Shown in pieces: positions 6,059-6,861 of a stretch of 6,861 nt of DNA. Source of the DNA: an uncultured Oscillibacter sp. GTDB taxonomy: Bacteria > Bacillota > Clostridia > Oscillospirales > Oscillospiraceae. The notes beneath the pieces are model-generated. The model did no database searches. It was not told where the DNA came from and was given only the letters and a program-made list of their open reading frames with translations. The stretch's first letter is position 1, and each line of letters opens with the position of its first letter. The stretch is taken from contig CAMNAE010000082.1 in assembly GCA_946530565.1 (NCBI GenBank), positions 1 to 6,861 of the forward strand. Direction: 5' to 3'. Made by a program: the position numbers and the translations under genes.

Positions 6059-6067
6059 GATGACAAA

Positions 6068-6084
6068 GGGGCCCGAGGGGCCCC
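6068..6084 (+). promoter_or_regulatory. GC-only hairpin at the 5' end of the DUF296 leader
   Basis: GGGGCCC (6068-6074) and GGGCCCC (6078-6084) form a perfect 7-bp, all-GC stem with a 3-base GAG loop. It would lie within a few bases of the predicted transcript start and ends 11 bases before the Shine-Dalgarno sequence AAGGAG (6096-6101). No T-run follows, so it is not a normal terminator. A 5' cap hairpin that protects the mRNA from degradation, or a protein-binding site, is possible. Confidence 0.55.
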
Positions 6085-6110
6085 AATACTGCATGAAGGA
6101 GATACGCGCA

Positions 6111-6578
6111 ATGGATACCAGAATCAAGTTCGTAGAAACGACCAGCGGCAAGAAGGTCCTCGGCAGGATCCTCCCGGGCGGCGATGTGCTCACCGGTATC
6201 GAGATGATCGCGGCGGAGGCCGGCATTAAGAACGGCTGGGTCGACTGCATCGGGTCCCTCAAAGAGACCAGCTTCTTCATTCTCGAAAAGCTCCCCGAAA
6301 AATACCCGAGAGTCGGCATGGGCTACGGCGACCCGATCCATAAAGAGGGCCCGGTCGAGCTCATTATGGCGCAGGGCACGATCGTCGACGGCGGCGCGCA
6401 CGTGCACGGCACGATGTGCGGCGACGACGGGGTCGTCTTCGGCGGACATATGATCAAGGGCGCAAGCCCGGTCCTCGTCACCTGCGAGGTCTGCATCACC
6501 GACGCGCCGGGCCTCAAGTGCGCGCGCGGCGACGACGGCGAGGTCGACGGCAACCAGTTCTTCCCCGAGGGCAAGTGA
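6111..6578 (+). CDS. DUF296/PPC-domain protein (PD1-like DNA-binding motif family)
   Basis: This 155-residue protein is essentially one PPC (DUF296) domain, the usual length for bacterial single-domain members. Diagnostic features are GRILPGGDVLTGIEMIAAEA (18-37), the GWVDCIGSLKE strand-turn (42-52), and the histidine cluster GGAHVHG (94-100: His97, His99) followed by GGHMIKG (111-117: His113), then a strand ending in CEV. In characterised members these three His residues form a metal site at the trimer interface. The family is annotated as DNA-binding by similarity to plant AT-hook proteins, but the bacterial role is not settled and this one has no AT-hook. I chose the ATG at 6111 because AAGGAG (6096-6101) is 9 bases upstream and because the longer reading from 6003 would start upstream of the likely promoter. 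A dehydrogenase gene follows 35 bases later, so a metabolic or small-molecule role is plausible. Confidence 0.88.
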   Translation: MDTRIKFVETTSGKKVLGRILPGGDVLTGIEMIAAEAGIKNGWVDCIGSLKETSFFILEKLPEKYPRVGMGYGDPIHKEGPVELIMAQGTIVDGGAHVHGTMCGDDGVVFGGHMIKGASPVLVTCEVCITDAPGLKCARGDDGEVDGNQFFPEGK

Positions 6579-6613
6579 GCCGTTCGGCGCAGGAAAGTGA
6601 GGGTGACAAAAAC

Positions 6614-6861
6614 ATGAATGTTGGGTTTATCGGCCTTGGCATCATGGGCGAGCCCATGGCCACGCAGCTCGTGAAGGCGGGCTTCAACGTTTTCGTTTTC
6701 GACCTGCTGCCCGAAAAGGTGCAGGCGCTCAAAGACATCGGCGCAACGCCGGTGGAAAATTATAAGGAGATGGCCGAACAGAGCGAGATCGTCATCACGA
6801 TGCTCCCGAACTGGCCGCACGTCGAGGCGGCGTATCTCGCTTCGGGCGGCATCTCGGACTA
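6614..6861 (+). CDS. Beta-hydroxyacid dehydrogenase, 3-hydroxyisobutyrate dehydrogenase/tartronate semialdehyde reductase family (5' part)
   Basis: Only the first 82 codons are in the window; the reading frame is open at the right edge. The N-terminus VGFIGLGIMGEPMATQLVKA (3-22) contains both the Rossmann GxGxxG dinucleotide-binding loop and the beta-hydroxyacid dehydrogenase signature (FIGLGxMGxPMA). It is followed by the second strand with Asp30 (FVFDL) and the ITMLPN segment (60-65), which in this family closes the NAD(P) site. Asp at the end of the second strand, rather than an Arg-containing NRT motif, leans towards NAD preference, but this is only a hint. Catalytic Lys and substrate-binding residues lie beyond the window, so the substrate (3-hydroxyisobutyrate, tartronate semialdehyde, or a related acid) cannot be decided. 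GAGGGTGA (6599-6606) precedes the ATG by 7 bases, and the gene is probably cotranscribed with the DUF296 gene. Confidence 0.92.
   Translation, partial: MNVGFIGLGIMGEPMATQLVKAGFNVFVFDLLPEKVQALKDIGATPVENYKEMAEQSEIVITMLPNWPHVEAAYLASGGISD

Larger units (their letters stand above)
5777..6110. other. Gene-free region between the SLH gene and the DUF296 gene
   Basis: This 334-base gap holds, in order, the palindromic repeat (5782-5936), about 90 bases with little recognisable content, a sigma-70-type promoter (6030-6058), a leader hairpin (6068-6084) and the ribosome binding site of the next gene (AAGGAG, 6096-6101). In the undefined part I see only a weak inverted repeat, CCTCGC (5943-5948) with GCGAGG (5967-5972), with no T-run after it. 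There is no classic terminator for the SLH operon; the palindromic repeat could fold in RNA and reduce readthrough, but that is inference. Confidence 0.7.

Noticed and set aside
6003..6110. Upstream in-frame extension of the DUF296 protein
   Set aside because: It begins before the predicted promoter and runs through the leader hairpin. The family domain begins just after the ATG at 6111, which has its own AAGGAG.
5417..6319. Long open frame on the minus strand across the SLH end, the repeat and the DUF296 start
   Set aside because: It is antisense to two well-supported genes, crosses a palindromic repeat, and shows no domain. It is a product of high GC content.

Overview
The window comes from a high-GC, Gram-positive-type bacterium. 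The genes have strong AGGAGG-type ribosome binding sites, a lipobox lipoprotein, and a surface protein with three C-terminal SLH repeats plus InlB/Listeria-Bacteroides-type beta repeats. This combination is typical of gut Eubacteriales such as the Oscillospiraceae. That placement is inferred from style of sequence; there is no rRNA or marker gene here to prove it. All recognisable genes lie on the + strand.

Region 1 (1-2390) is a tight four-gene operon: an ECF sigma factor, a small two-helix membrane protein, a polytopic membrane protein of unknown function, and a PrsW-family intramembrane protease with its signature motifs intact. The genes overlap by 11, 11 and 4 bases, and a strong intrinsic terminator closes the operon. 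The layout looks like a self-contained signal-transduction unit: sigma factor, candidate membrane anchor or anti-sigma, candidate sensor, and the protease that could release the sigma factor.

Region 2 (2391-5776) begins with a promoter-length gap holding two AT-rich dyads. A second operon follows: a paralogue of the two-helix membrane protein (GTG start), a lipoprotein with a cystatin-like QxVxG loop, and an 826-residue SLH-anchored surface protein. Because the small membrane protein is shared, the two operons look like parts of one envelope system in which region 1 senses and regulates and region 2 supplies surface components. This link is inference.

Region 3 (5777-6110) has no gene. It holds a roughly 155-bp palindromic, MITE-like intergenic repeat with degenerate terminal inverted repeats. 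Degraded pieces of its end occur again at 2295-2354. The region ends with a good sigma-70-type promoter and a GC-rich hairpin in the leader of the next gene.

Region 4 (6111-6861) holds a DUF296/PPC-domain protein followed by the 5' part of a beta-hydroxyacid dehydrogenase (3-hydroxyisobutyrate dehydrogenase / tartronate semialdehyde reductase family), which runs off the end of the window. These two look like a separate metabolic operon.
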